Made by a program: the position numbers and the translations under genes. Positions 38,945 to 50,600 of a stretch of 64,000 nucleotides of DNA are shown in pieces. Origin of the DNA: Nephromyces sp. MM_2019 (lineage: Eukaryota; Apicomplexa; Aconoidasida; Nephromycida); assembly GCA_015657535.1 (NCBI GenBank), contig JADHZB010001888.1, positions 56,285-120,284 of the forward strand, in the 5' to 3' direction. Each line of letters opens with the position of its first letter. Within the stretch, counting starts at the first letter, position 1. Below the pieces are notes generated by a model. That model worked only from the letters and a program-made list of their open reading frames with translations, was not told the DNA's origin and made no database searches.

Positions 38945-41900
38945 GTTTGTGTGTGTGTGTTTATGTGTTTGTGTGTATATGTATAACTCACAATGTTAAA
39001 AATTGGTTCTAATAAATGGCAATCAGTTATATCTGGATTACTCTTCGTAAAGCTAAATTAAAATTGTTTTAAAATTAAATTCGAGTTCTCTATACATATT
39101 TTTATTTCTTGAACTGTGTGTTTATGAGAGTTATATCACTCGATTAGTTTCATGTGTGTGAATATTGTGTGTGCGTTATAAATAATTTGTGAATTATGTA
39201 TTTGTGATTCATAGTTTGTGAGTTATATATTGTGTGAGTTATGAATTGTGAAAGTTATGTATTGTGTAAGTTATATATTATGTGAATTATGTTGTTTGAG
39301 TGTATTTAATTTATGCTATGTGTGTAAACTAATTTTTGTGAAAGCTTAATTGTGTTTGTAAGTCTTTTATTTGTACACTGTTTTTTCATGTTTATAAGGT
39401 GAATAGTTTGTGTAAGGTTTTACAAGAGTGTGTATTTAGAAAGGATAAATTTGTTTGCTCAAGTGTGTGTTGTGTGTGTGTGTGTACTAAAATTTATGTT
39501 TTGGTCTCAGAGTATTTATAAAGTGTGTTAGATATCTAGGAGCCTAAGTATGTTGGTAATCATCTATTTATCATTTAAAAGTCATTATAACTTTGTATAA
39601 AAAATGTATTGAAATATATTCAAAGAGTGTGTGTAGTGATCTCTATAATTGAATGATTGAATTGAGATTTCAGTGTGTGTGTATATAATCCATTATAAAG
39701 AAAATTTACTTTAAAATTTGTAGTATAAACTCGTCCTTTTTATTTTCGAATTCCTCAGAGTTTAGTGTGCACTCAATTGGATTGGCATTTGTGTTGTTAG
39801 GGAAATGTGTGTCTTTTTCTTCATCAACCATAGTTGATGTTGCACATTCTAATTAAACAAATACAAATATACACACATATTTAAACCTTCCAGATTATGC
39901 ATACACTTACAAGCATACACACATACAAGCATACATACATACAAGCATACACACACACAAACTTACACACACACAAGCATACACACACACAAGCATAAAC
40001 ACACATAAGCATACACACACATAAGCATACACACACAAAAGCATACACACACAAAAGCATACACACACAAAAGCATACACACACATCAGCATACACACAC
40101 ATAAGCATACACACAAATAAGCATACACACAAATAAGCATGCACACACATAAGCATGCACACACATAAGCATGCACACACATAAGCAAGCATACACATAA
40201 GCATACAAAAACACATGCACAGGCAACTACACATAACGAATTTACCCACATAACAGAATAATATAAATAAGCAAACACAAACAACCAAGTACACACACCT
40301 AAACATATACACACATAAATATATTTATTTATATATATATATATATATAAATAAATACCTGTAGAGTTATTGGAATCATCAAAATAATCGGGTAATGTTG
40401 GATAAGTATAGGTTTCATAATCTAATTCTCTGAGTAAAAAATTATGAAGCTTGATGATGGTATGTGTATATATGTTTGTGTGTCTGTGTGTATGTGTGTG
40501 TGTCTCGATAAAGGTATGTCAAAGTGTGTGGGAATATGTGGGTATACATGTGAGGAAGTAAGTCATTAAGTGTGTTTAATATATATATAAATGTGTGTAT
40601 ATAAATCTAAAATACTCATTTAAGCATGTATAAATTATATGAATAAATGTGTACAAATAGATATGCTCATTGATATTTGTAAAAAGGAACGAGTACATGG
40701 TATGTGTGTATGAGGAATTGAATGTAAATTTGTGCTTTTATAAAGATATGAATACAGTTTGCGAATAGATGTATGTATAGATGTGGGTATCAATGTGCGT
40801 GTTTATAGATGTCTGTGGGTGTGTGTAGGTATGTGTGAATGTGTGTGGATATGTGTGAATGTGTGTGGATTTATGTGGATATGTGTGAATGTGTGTGGAT
40901 TTATGTGGATTTGTGTGGACTTGTGTGAATTTGTGTGGGTTTGTGTTTATGTGTGTAGATTTGTGTGGTGTGCAAATGTGTGTATAAAGCATGTGTACGT
41001 TTAGATGTGTATGTGCATATGTGTATACGCATAAATGTATGTGTGTGCACGAGTGTGAGTGTATAAGTGTGTGTCTGTATAAGCTTATGTGTGTGTAAAT
41101 GTGTGGTTATGAATGAGTGTGTGTATAAATGTGTGTGTGTATAAATGTGTTTGTATAAATTTGAGTGTGTAAAAATTCGTGAATGTATAAGCATGCATGT
41201 GTATAAGTATGCATGTATATAAATTTGTGTGTATAAATTTGTGTGTATAAATGTGTGTGTATAATGTGTGTGTTATAAATTTGTATAGATGTGCGTTTAT
41301 GTAAACTTGTACTTAAATATGAGTAATATTGGACTTAATTTCATACCCATAGCATGTACTATTAAATTCTTTGGAAGGTATTGACTCTTCAAAAATGTCG
41401 ATATTTTCAAATACATTTAGAACGTTTGGTTCTAAAGTATTTGTACACATTTGTTATATGATGCTTAGTAGCATGTTGTATAGTGAGTGCATATGGTTAA
41501 ATATATAATAAAAATAAAGACATATTGTAAAAGAAAGAAAAATAGTTTATTATACTCTAATTTACCCAAAATGTGTTTAACACACTTTTGAATAAACTTT
41601 CCACTGAGAAAACGTAAAAACATATCATTGTGATTAGTACTACTGACGAGTTTTGTTAACAATACACAAAATACCTCAATTATCCATCTAAAATAATCAA
41701 ATTAATCATGCACACACACATGCTCAATTTTTAATCTTCACACATTTAATTTATAATACGCATATTCAACAAATTATTTACGTACATTCAATCAATAATA
41801 CGGGCATTCAATCAACCATCTACACACATTTAATTAACAGAAATTAAAAATTTATAAATATTCAAACCTTTTATTTGATCTGTTAAATAATTTTCAATTT

Positions 41901-42373
41901 CAACAACTTCTTCAGACTCATTTAATTTATTTAAATCCGATTGGTCTTCAGTTTTGTTCGGATTGAAATTTTCTATTTCAACCTCAGGGTTTAGTTTACG
42001 CTTGAGTGATTTAAAAAGCCTTTGATAAAAAAATTTCAAGTTTATTCATTTAAAATGTGTATATCCAAACACATATATACATAAAAACACACGCACACAG
42101 GCATATATGCACACACGCATATATAAACATACATACATATGTATATAGCCATTTAGATATATATATATTCAATACTGAATATCAAGACAAATACAGATGT
42201 GTCTTAACATGTTTACATGATACATACGCAGACAAGCACAAATACATAGAGAATGTCAAGAAAATAATAATATTGAGGGGAGATTTATATAAAATTTACA
42301 AGCAATAGTTTATATAATAAGTAAGAAATTACCTCAACATTTTTAATGCTAGTCCAGAAATATTCAAATACAT
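34136..42373 (-). CDS. PPP2R5: PP2A regulatory subunit B, B56 family (PPP2R5)
   Basis: Targeting subunit that places the PP2A core enzyme on LxxIxE-bearing substrates. Eighteen small exons (41-152 bases), 5' to 3': 42333-42373, 41868-42019, 41566-41687, 41347-41431, 40359-40429, 39710-39848, 38992-39052, 38712-38821, 38259-38376, 37790-37881, 37397-37495, 36830-36958, 36313-36424, 35847-35939, 35371-35439, 35036-35094, 34690-34791, 34136-34217; about 578 residues. B56 HEAT repeats are seen in order: EEFENKKDEFILQIL, FLKSTHTLLLHII, NDLRICALIKNIVQNLYKRF, IREMIKKISKIITYEHYYF, SGFSKPLKSDNKKLIENAVL, TIFKYFFKNWP, EYIDDNQFHAIMHLLLEQLS, CLVSPHVQVAFKVILFW and LPKVVFALERNLECHWN. All phases agree except between exons 2 and 3, so the first two exons are provisional. 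Introns are full of TG, CA and TA repeats. The family call is strong although the sequence is far from animal B56. Confidence 0.88.
34250..34687. repeat. CA/TA repeat block in last PP2A intron
   Basis: Degenerate tandem units alternating TATATGCACTAAA-like and CACACACA stretches, followed by repeated AGGAACACATACACATAC and GAGGCACACACAC units up to the donor site. On the sense strand of the gene it reads as TG. It fills most of the intron between exons 17 and 18. Confidence 0.85.
35523..35840. repeat. TA then TG repeat block with 16-bp minisatellite
   Basis: A TA run (35529-35553) leads into nearly pure TG/GGTG sequence ending just before exon 14. Within it, 35703-35798 is six copies of the 16-base unit GGGTGTGTATGTGTAT with few changes. 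Long open frames across it on both strands are artefacts of the repeat. Confidence 0.9.
36030..36304. repeat. TG/TA-rich intronic repeat
   Basis: Imperfect GTATGTGTAT and TATA units fill the intron between exons 13 and 14 of the PP2A subunit gene. Confidence 0.8.
36440..36825. repeat. TG-rich intronic repeat
   Basis: TGTG runs (36508-36524, 36563-36575, 36803-36819) and a TA run (36764-36782) in the intron between exons 12 and 13 of the PP2A subunit gene. Confidence 0.8.
36961..37340. repeat. TA and TG repeat block in PP2A intron
   Basis: A TA run at 36964-36990 and many GTGTATG/GAGTGTG units to about 37100, then looser TG-rich sequence, in the intron between exons 11 and 12. Confidence 0.8.
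37647..37746. repeat. Paired (TA)n microsatellites
   Basis: Two TA runs, 37648-37669 and 37719-37746, separated by TG-rich sequence in the intron between exons 10 and 11 of the PP2A subunit gene. Confidence 0.9.
38071..38190. repeat. 25-bp tandem repeat
   Basis: Between four and five copies of a 25-base unit of the form GTGTGTAGTGTTTGTGTATT plus TGTTT, with a few base changes, in the intron between PP2A exons 9 and 10. Confidence 0.9.
38841..38986. repeat. TA-TG compound microsatellite
   Basis: TA run (38841-38864) passing into TG and TCTGTG runs up to the donor of exon 7; intron between exons 7 and 8 of the PP2A subunit gene. Confidence 0.9.
39897..40210. repeat. 15-16-bp minisatellite
   Basis: About twenty tandem copies of a unit close to AAGCATACACACACAC, with variants carrying AAA, ATC or GC changes, in the intron between PP2A exons 5 and 6. 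Unlike most introns of this gene the CA strand is here the plus strand. Open frames over it are repeat artefacts. Confidence 0.9.
40460..41335. repeat. TG-rich repeat intron
   Basis: Nearly 900 bases of TGTG-rich imperfect repeats between PP2A exons 4 and 5, including GTGTGGATTTATGTGGAT-like units at 40840-40920 and GTGTGTATAAAT units at 41100-41270. Confidence 0.85.
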
Positions 42374-44081
42374 AAAAATTCATTTGATTTGGAGAAACAA
42401 TGTCATCAAACAATGTTATATATAAACGTATTATATATTTATGGAATTATATATTTCGAGTAGGTAGTTCTAGGCAATATTATTTAAATAATATTGGTTC
42501 TATTACAATACAAACATAAAAAACTTCTAACCCAATGGTATCTCCCAATTTGAATGTAAAATATATATTCTAAGCCATAAATAAACAGTTGATTATTCCC
42601 AAAAAGATCTTTACTTAATAGAAAGAAATGATTCTAACATATATATATATATATATATAAAGGTACGAGAAACATATGAAAACTTATATGAAATGTAATG
42701 TGTGTAACTAATCATAGTTACATATATATGATAAAATATATATTATTGTAAGTTTATTTTTCCAGTAAATAATTATTCTTTTTTGGGAGACATCTTAATT
42801 TCGATTCCTAATTTTGAAAAAAATTATAATTGCCATATTTTATGTTTTTTCATAAAAAGTTAAAATTGATTAACAAGTTTTCACATTAACAAGTGTACAT
42901 AAACCCACATATAACATAATTTCAATAATTATATTTATTTGAGGATACTTAATATATATACATATATATTTATATATATATGATGTATATACATTTATAT
43001 TGTTTCTTCTTTGAGACTTAGTTATAACTAATAAAGTTTGTATATATATGCTTTTATGTGTGTATATGATATAATGTTACTTTTTACTTTTGAACAAAAG
43101 AACTATTGTGGTAAATGACACAAAAATAAAATCTATTGTCAATGCTTAAAAATTAACCTTCAACATGAAATAATTCTCAACTATATATATCTATGTTAAA
43201 TATTCTTACACTCTTTAGTTTTTGAATTGTTTCGATATAACAACTACGACTTTGTTTAGACCTTTTGAGAGAATCAAAAATAATCACATATATATATGTT
43301 TGCACATATATTAAAATTAAGACAAATTAGCTACTTTGTTATTTATTATATATATAACACTTAAAATTGTTAGTATTTTTATATATGAGTATGTGAATTT
43401 GATTGTTGCTCATATCTACTTATTGTTATCAAGCATCAATTTCTTACATAAAATTATTATGTAATCAATTTTGGACATTCAACAGTTTGTTACACATAGT
43501 GTCTGGAAAGACTTATTTTGATAATGTGCTAAATTGATATTCCCAAAACTTTGTTACAAACTATAGATACAAATTTCTTCAATCCTCAAACTAGTTTTTT
43601 CAACATATTTAATAACTTCAAAGCTTGCTCAGAGAAGATAGCTCTCAATTTCTGATAGAAGATTTACTTAATGTTTATATTAAGCTACAAAGCATAGAGT
43701 TGATTGTATATAAAATCAGCTTTAGACTTTTATTACTCAGATTCTAAATTATTTAAATTCTCATTGCACTCTTTTGTAGAGATAGTGAGATATGTTAAAT
43801 TTCAAGTGGCTTTATTAAGTTCAACAATTCGAAATATGAAAAAATATTAAGCTTATTGCAAAGAATTCGCTTGACACACAAGAAACAATCCAATCAATTA
43901 ATTATATATTTAAATTCCTAGGAAGTGACTTAGCATTAGAAAAAAGATTATTACAAGTGAAAACTAGATAAATTAAATAAGGAGTCTCTAGGATGCTATA
44001 TAATATTATATAATTCTAAGTAGAGCAATTAAAACTTTTATCATCTCAACAAGTCTCGGGGATATTAAAAGTTGAGTAAGC
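42374..44081. other. Intergenic, nothing recognised
   Basis: About 1.7 kb of AT-rich DNA between two minus-strand genes, with a TA run at 42640-42658. It should hold the promoter of the PP2A subunit gene and the 3' end of the Hip gene. No gene is seen. Confidence 0.6.
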
Positions 44082-46309
44082 TTATGGCTTATAATTTTGA
44101 CCAAATTTCTCGAATAATCTTTTTATTTGAGGATCATCTTTATACTGAGTAAATCAGGGAATTGAAATTTAATGTTAGTGTTAGATATAATTATGAATTG
44201 AGGTTTTCACCTTATTAATACTTGCAGGGTTTGACATAATCTCTTGCATGACTTTTAATACCTGAGTGAATATTGGAATGTTTATATTACAATGAATGAC
44301 TATATATTCTGTAATTAACATCACCTTTGGATTTTGCATTATACCTAAAAGCTCTGGGTCATTGAAATTAATGCCTGTGGAATAGTATAGGAAATTCGGT
44401 ATATTATTAGTTGAAAAATATGGATATATTTATTATTACCTGGCATACCACCAGGCATACCACCGGGCATACCACCAGGCATACCACCGGGCATACCACC
44501 AGGCATACCACCAGGCATACCACCAGGCATACCACCGGGCATACCACCAGGCATACCACCGGGCATACCACCAGGCATACCACCAGGCATACCACCGGGC
44601 ATACCACCAGGCATACCACCGGGAAATCCACCGGGCATACCACCGGGCATACCACCGGGCATACCACCAGGCATACCACCAGGCATACCACCAGGCATAC
44701 CACCGGGAAATCCACCAGGCATACCACCAGGGAATCCACCAGGCATACCACCAGGGAATCCACCAGGCATATCACCTTGAGACTCTCTGTTTTCTTCTTT
44801 TAAAAAAATAATTGAAAGAAAATAAAAATCATGAATTGTTAGAAGTAGTTCCTAGAAAAATTATAAAAAGTTACAAAGTATTGTATTTACCTTCCTGTTT
44901 TTGTCTTTCATAGGCTTCCTGAGCTTGCTTTCGTCTCTGTTGGCGAGTTTTAAATTCCTTCTGTTAATTTAATTTAAAATTATTTGGTTTATATGTAAAT
45001 TCAAATGATTGTATTTTGTAATATGAAACAACATACTTCCTCTTTCTTGCGTTGAGCTTTTAAACGCTTATCATTGATAACTTTGAATTTGCTGTCTACC
45101 AATTTTTGCATGTCCCATAATTCGTCATCAAAATCAAGCTGAAGTAATTTTGTATATGATTGGGTATTACATGGCTATCAGCATAAATTCCAAGTTTACC
45201 CTTTGTCCAAGATCCAAATTTTTATGAGCTTCTTCCCAATTTCCCATTAACCTGTTGAAAGTTTTAATATAAGTACAGATTTAAAAATTATAAAAAAAGG
45301 GGCTGACCTGTATGCTTTTCCCATTAGTTTATAAGCTTTGGCGTTATCAGGATTTAATTTAGTGGCAGCAGTACAATCACTAATGCAAGCCATAGGGCGA
45401 TTTAATTTCAAAGAAATCTCAGCTCTGCGGGTATAAAGCATTGCAGAAGCATTACCATATGAAAAAATCTCATTATAGGTTTCAAGTGCCTCCTGAAGAT
45501 TATTCTCCTGTAGGCATATAATTTATTAATAAATTCGAAGGTATGTAAAAATGAATATTAATTAGAATTAGAGTAAATTACCTCCAGTAGCTCAGTGGCT
45601 TTTTCTTTTAGGGAGCACACTTTATCCATTTCTTCATCAGTACACTCCTTTTCTGGTGCCATAGGTGGTGCTGGTGTTTCTTCTGGTTGCATATATATCT
45701 CAAAATCATCTATAATTTCATTATCCTCATTCTCTTCGCTATCCTCATTTTCTTCAGGTTGTGATTCATTCTAAGACAATAGGTAGAGAACAAAAGTGGT
45801 CACATGTAATATTTTATTATCTATAGGCGTGGAGTAAATTAGAAAAAAAAGGGATATAAATTTCATCTCACATCGGAGTCTAAATGCTCAGTATAGTCTG
45901 GATCATTATCTCTTGGATAAGTGTTGGTTTCCTTGTTTTCTTGTGCTGAACTAGCTTCTGATTTTTCTTCCTCTTGTGTAGGTATAGTAGCTCCTAATAA
46001 TTTCAAATAATCTCTGAAAAAATCGAGCTGTGGGGAATAGATAATATTCGGATTTTGTTTGCAAGTGTTGATAAAAGCCTTCAAATCATTGACTGTAATA
46101 GGATGCATAAAAAAATTAATTCAATTCAGTAAGACTGTTGCGATGAATTTGATAGTTGAATATTAAAAGCATTTCAAAGGTTTCAACTTGATGAAGTTGC
46201 TGGTAAAGATCTACCAGGAATATTCACATACTCTAAAACATTTGAATACTTTTAATATAAATATTGTTCATTCGCAATTACCTTTATCATCACCAAAGGG
46301 GTTTGCCAT
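44082..46309 (-). CDS. ST13: Hsc70-interacting protein Hip (ST13/FAM10)
   Basis: Cytosolic co-chaperone that binds the ATPase domain of Hsp70 and slows nucleotide release. Eleven exons: 46282-46309, 45872-46092, 45582-45770, 45308-45507, 45200-45251, 45037-45138, 44891-44960, 44440-44796, 44325-44374, 44211-44261, 44082-44144; all phases agree, about 460 residues. In order: an N-terminal Hip domain ([20 protein letters not shown]), an acidic stretch, TPR repeats ([53 protein letters not shown]), a charged helix ending [18 protein letters not shown], a long GGMP repeat, and a C-terminal STI1/DP domain ([40 protein letters not shown]). The order is diagnostic of Hip, and long GGMP tails are known in protist Hip. 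Exon 8 has two AG acceptors three bases apart. Confidence 0.96.
44446..44770 (-). repeat. 12-bp minisatellite coding for GGMP repeats
   Basis: About 27 tandem copies of a 12-base unit (plus strand CACCAGGCATAC or CACCGGGCATAC) inside exon 8 of the Hip gene, encoding Met-Pro-Gly-Gly. A subset carries Phe in place of Met (ATTCC/AATCC variants), grouped near the 5' end plus one inside. The unit is DNA-homogeneous, which suggests recent slippage or gene conversion and likely copy-number variation. Confidence 0.95.
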
Positions 46310-47629
46310 TGTGCACTGAAATTGAGCTTTAAATAACTTTAAAGTCTAGATGTGAGGCTTTTTTGGGGTTGTTCAAGATTCTTTCAAGATGACGAAATAA
46401 GTAACGAAATTATTTACTAAAGGAGAAATAAGAAGATAGCCAAAAGATTAGGTAAGATAGATGTTAAAATAAAGAATTCGATTAATAATGAAAAAATATA
46501 ATTAACCATCAAACCCAACTATTGTTTGCAAACAAAACTGTGTTGATTAGCTTATTTTTAATTGAATATTTCAGCTTGTAGGATGGAATTATCCTAGCAT
46601 GTACACACAAATTCAAAAGGTTAAACTTTGAAAAACTCTCATTTTCGTTTTTGTATTTGATAGAAACATTGATTATCAAATAGCTCAGAGCTAACTAATA
46701 GCTTTACGTAGTGAATAAGTAGCATACATAAATAAATATATCTTGACTATGTTGTACTTTTTATGCTTTTGAAAATAATTTGGGATTTAAGCACACTCAG
46801 ACAGAGACTACATTAGTGTTTGTTTATGTATTTAACTTATTTAAGGTTAGCTTGTCTTCACATGTGTGTGTGAAGATTAATTAATTTTAAAACGATCAAG
46901 TTATGCAAGCAACATAAATTGGGACCTACATTGTTACTCTCAGTTTGATTAAAGCGTTTTAACAAAACAATCATCCATAAACTTCTTGTATTTTAAATAT
47001 AGAACAAAATTTAATTTAAGTTTGTTTTGACAAAGGGATCTACTAAATACATAGTTGGACTTAAATAACTCAGAACCTAACTAACAACAATACTCTCAGG
47101 TTTTATTTCATTTGAATCATATTAAAATTGTGTAAAGTAGACACTATACAAAGTTTTAAAGTAAATGAATTAGGATCAAAGAATATATATTTAATACCTA
47201 TTTTTGCTAAATTTGTCTTTGAGTATATATTTATTTTAAAATAAAATGCATACCCCCTAATTATTTTGATTAAAAGACCTCCCTCCTTAATCTTTTTTAT
47301 CTAATTGAAATAAATTTCAGGAGTTCTTACACACCCCTTAATCTAATAATCAATCAAGCGGTTTAAATTATTAAATAGTTTTACAAATTTTGTTATAATT
47401 TTTTAAATTTGGTTTCCAATACTTTATATAGTTTTTCAACACATATCTATTTATCTATCAATCTATCTACCTTGGTTTGACAAAAAAAAAAATTTACTAT
47501 TTTTAAATTTTTAATTTTATAAGATTATACCTTTTCATTATCACAAAAGCCAACTATAATATAATAAACTAAAAAATTAAAATTTTAAAGAGGAAGTCCT
47601 TTGGAATAATTTTTATAAAGGAGAGTTAA
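46310..47629. other. Intergenic, nothing recognised
   Basis: About 1.3 kb of AT-rich DNA upstream of Hip and downstream of the next minus-strand gene. No RNA gene, repeat family or coding frame is visible. Confidence 0.6.
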
Positions 47630-50600
47630 TTATTCCTCCGTTTCCTTTTTAAATTCTTTTGAACTAAACATTTTTGGGGTTAGTGAATTAAAGCTACGAA
47701 TTTTTGGTGTAATAGACCCACTGCTAACTAAGGGAAAGCTTTTTGGCTTAGGTAATGATGCTTGCTTTTCCAATTTATATTCGGTGCTTTCAGGTTCAAG
47801 TGAGTCTGACTTATCAATTTTTTCTTGCTGTTTTAATTGTTCACTTCCGCTTTGCGGTTTAGAATCTGGGGTATCTTCGGTCATGCTAGTATGATCTTTC
47901 TTATTAACTTTTTCAGATTCGGAATTTTGAGTTTTTGGCGTTGAAAACTTATATTTTGGTGTAAGTTTATCTAGTGGAGTAGATTTTACTTTTGGAATTG
48001 TCACTTTTACCCGAGCAATAGATTTATCGCTTTCAATAGATTCTTTGGTAATAAATGAGTTTGGCGCTGAAAGATAATATCACATGATAAAAAGCTTAAG
48101 CATATAAAATTATGAGATTTAAAACGATACCTTTAACTTCAATTTCTTCAGGATGTTTTTCATTTGTAGCTTTACTAGCTGACTTTCTAGTAGTACTTGT
48201 CTTTCTAGTATCTTCTATTTTACTATATGTGAAAGCATCATTTGCTCCTTTGGTAACTGCAACTTTTGAAGATTTGACACTAACTGAATTTGCCGAGTTT
48301 TGTTTTGAGTTGGTAGCTATTGAAAGCATAGAAATTTTTGAAGTTGATTTTTCGATTTTATTTTGAACATTTAATGTATTTGATTCATCATGTGTATTTT
48401 GATCGGGATCTTGAGTTGCTGAAGTCTTTGTATCGTCTTGGTTATTGATGTTTTTTGATTCTACAGTCATTTTGGCCTCTGCAGACTTGTTGGGAACTTC
48501 TATTGAAGACTTTTTATCTTCAGTTTGGTTACTATTAGCATTGTCTAGCACTGAAGGTTCTTTGCTTTCATCAACCCTCTTTGTGGCAGCTAATTCCAAC
48601 TCAGTTTCTTTTGAAGTATCATCAAAACTAAAACTTATGGATTTCTTAAAAGTTTCTTTGCTTTTGTTTGATAAGAATTTTTCCTGATTATTACTGTTCG
48701 AGGAATCATTTTCAAGTTTCTTGGTATTTTTAAGTTGTTTTTCAACACTTGCCAAAGTTTTTTCATGGTCATTTCCTTCTAAAGTTTTCGTTTGAGTAAG
48801 TTCTTCTGCTGCAAATTATTAAAGGTAACCATAATTAACAAGACTTGTTAATTCAAGAATAAAATATTCACTCACTTTGAGCTTCGGGTTCCTCGCTATT
48901 GATTGGAAAACCAGATTCTGTATTCATTGGATCTGCAATAACCTTTGCTGGTTCACTTGAGCTCGAAATACCTAAAATAAGGTCAACGATATTTTAGAAA
49001 TGGAACTGTTGACTAGAATCAACTTGACTTTTATTACCAATATCAGCAAATGGATTGGCTTTTTCTTCATCCTGATATTTTGTTTTGTTATCATTAGCTA
49101 GAAACTCTGATATATCCAGTGGGTTATGGGTTTGATTTGTTGATTCTCTGTGCATGCCGAAATGACGAGGGGTGCTTTCCTCAGTACTTGGCTTTGGTGT
49201 TTCCGATGATTTGGAAATTTTTTCAGTTTCAAAAGTAGGTTTTGAATCATCTGGTTTTTCTAAATTTTCAATTGAGGTACTATGTTGTTCATTGAATTTT
49301 GGAATTATACTCTGTTTATCAGCTCCAGGTTCATAGCTTGATCTTGAATCTTTAAAACTGTTAAAATCTACAATATATTTTAATAGAAAATTGATTTTTC
49401 CAGAATGTAAGTTTATATTAAAGCTAAATTAATGCTTTTCTAATAACCTCTTGTTTGCTCTATTGTAATTGAGTCGGTAGTTTTAGCTTTCTGAAAGCTT
49501 GTATCTTCAAAGTCCTTGGATTTTAGTGGAAAATTTTTGTATAGTGAATTACCCCTTTTCAGAGACTCTTGTAGATTTTTGAGGAAGGAGAGTTTCGTTA
49601 TAGACTCCTGTATTTCTGCACTCCTACTGAGTAACCTTGGGTACAACACAAACTCTGAATTGGTTCGAATATTGTTTTTTGTTCCCATAGAATTACTTTT
49701 TGGTTCTTGAGCTATATCGTGATCGGTATCATAAGACTCTGTGTTTTCATTTTTGGGACTTGTGACTTTTTTTTTCACAGCCTTTTTCACCTTTTTAACT
49801 TTTCGCCTGGCTCCTTTACCTGTCTTTTTAGAAGTAGCCCTTTTTTTTAATCCTCTTTTAAGTTTCTTTTTCTTGCCTTTGCCTTTGAGCTTTTTCAGTT
49901 TTTTCTTCTTTTTGATAGGCTTGATGTCATCTAAATTCAATGACAAAGTAGAGTTAAAGACTCGAAAAAATTATAAACGATGAGTCTATATAACCTGTTT
50001 GCCCTAGTAAAGCTAACTCAATCTTATTAGAAAATTCTCTCAGGTTATTACTTAAAACTTCTATAAACCTTGCAAGTTCTGGTGATTTCACATCATTTTG
50101 TTCCTAGAATAATTTTAAAATATAAGAATTTAAAATTTTGAAAATGAAGCTTTATTTTGAATAACTGACTTGAAATGAATATATTTCCTTTAAATTTTCT
50201 TCAATTTGTGTTCTCCAGTTTACAAAAGAATTCTCGAATCTTTTTTAAAACAAATAGTGATTCTTCATTAGTTATATACAAGATAATTTTTTAATAAGTT
50301 TTACCTAAGCTTTCTTTCGTTTAACTTTTCATTTTCCTCTGCTACCACTTTAAATCTCTCTTCGTGAAAGATTGAGGAATCATTAAGTAGCTTATTAGTT
50401 TCATACTCTTGTGTTGCTAAAAATTCGATTCTTGCTTGTAAATCTTCACGTTCCTTTCCAAAGTCAGCCTTAAATCCCTGAAGCTCAGAATCTTTTGATG
50501 TAATAGCTTGGTCCTTTTGAGTTATTTGGATGGACATTTCTTCGATTATCTTCTTTTGTTCTGCTCTTGCTAATTCACAATTTTCAAGAGCTTTTTCCAT

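Noticed and set aside
38509..38991. 160-codon minus-strand frame with a Thr-His repeat
   Set aside because: The real exon in this stretch is 38712-38821 in another frame, in phase with its neighbours; the rest is a TG/TA compound repeat.
39881..40314. Two minus-strand frames of 135-143 codons rich in Cys, Val and Met
   Set aside because: They are the 15-16-bp minisatellite read in two frames; the real exons on either side (39710-39848 and 40359-40429) are joined across it.
34250..41335. Direct repeats resembling a CRISPR array
   Set aside because: The repeats are dinucleotide-derived, without unique spacers, in introns of a eukaryotic gene.
41453..41470. ATG at about 41453 as start of the B56 gene
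   Set aside because: An acceptor TTTAG at 41432-41433 gives an exon (41347-41431) that joins in phase to an upstream exon at 41566-41687, so the gene continues further upstream.
44407..44803. His-Thr-Thr and Val-Cys-Leu repeat frames overlapping the GGMP array
   Set aside because: Only the MPGG frame continues in phase into the flanking Hip exons; the others are shadows.
49741..49983. Plus-strand Phe/Leu-rich frames of 80 codons opposite the large unrecognised gene
   Set aside because: They are antisense shadows of the Lys-rich block; the minus-strand exon fits its neighbours in phase.
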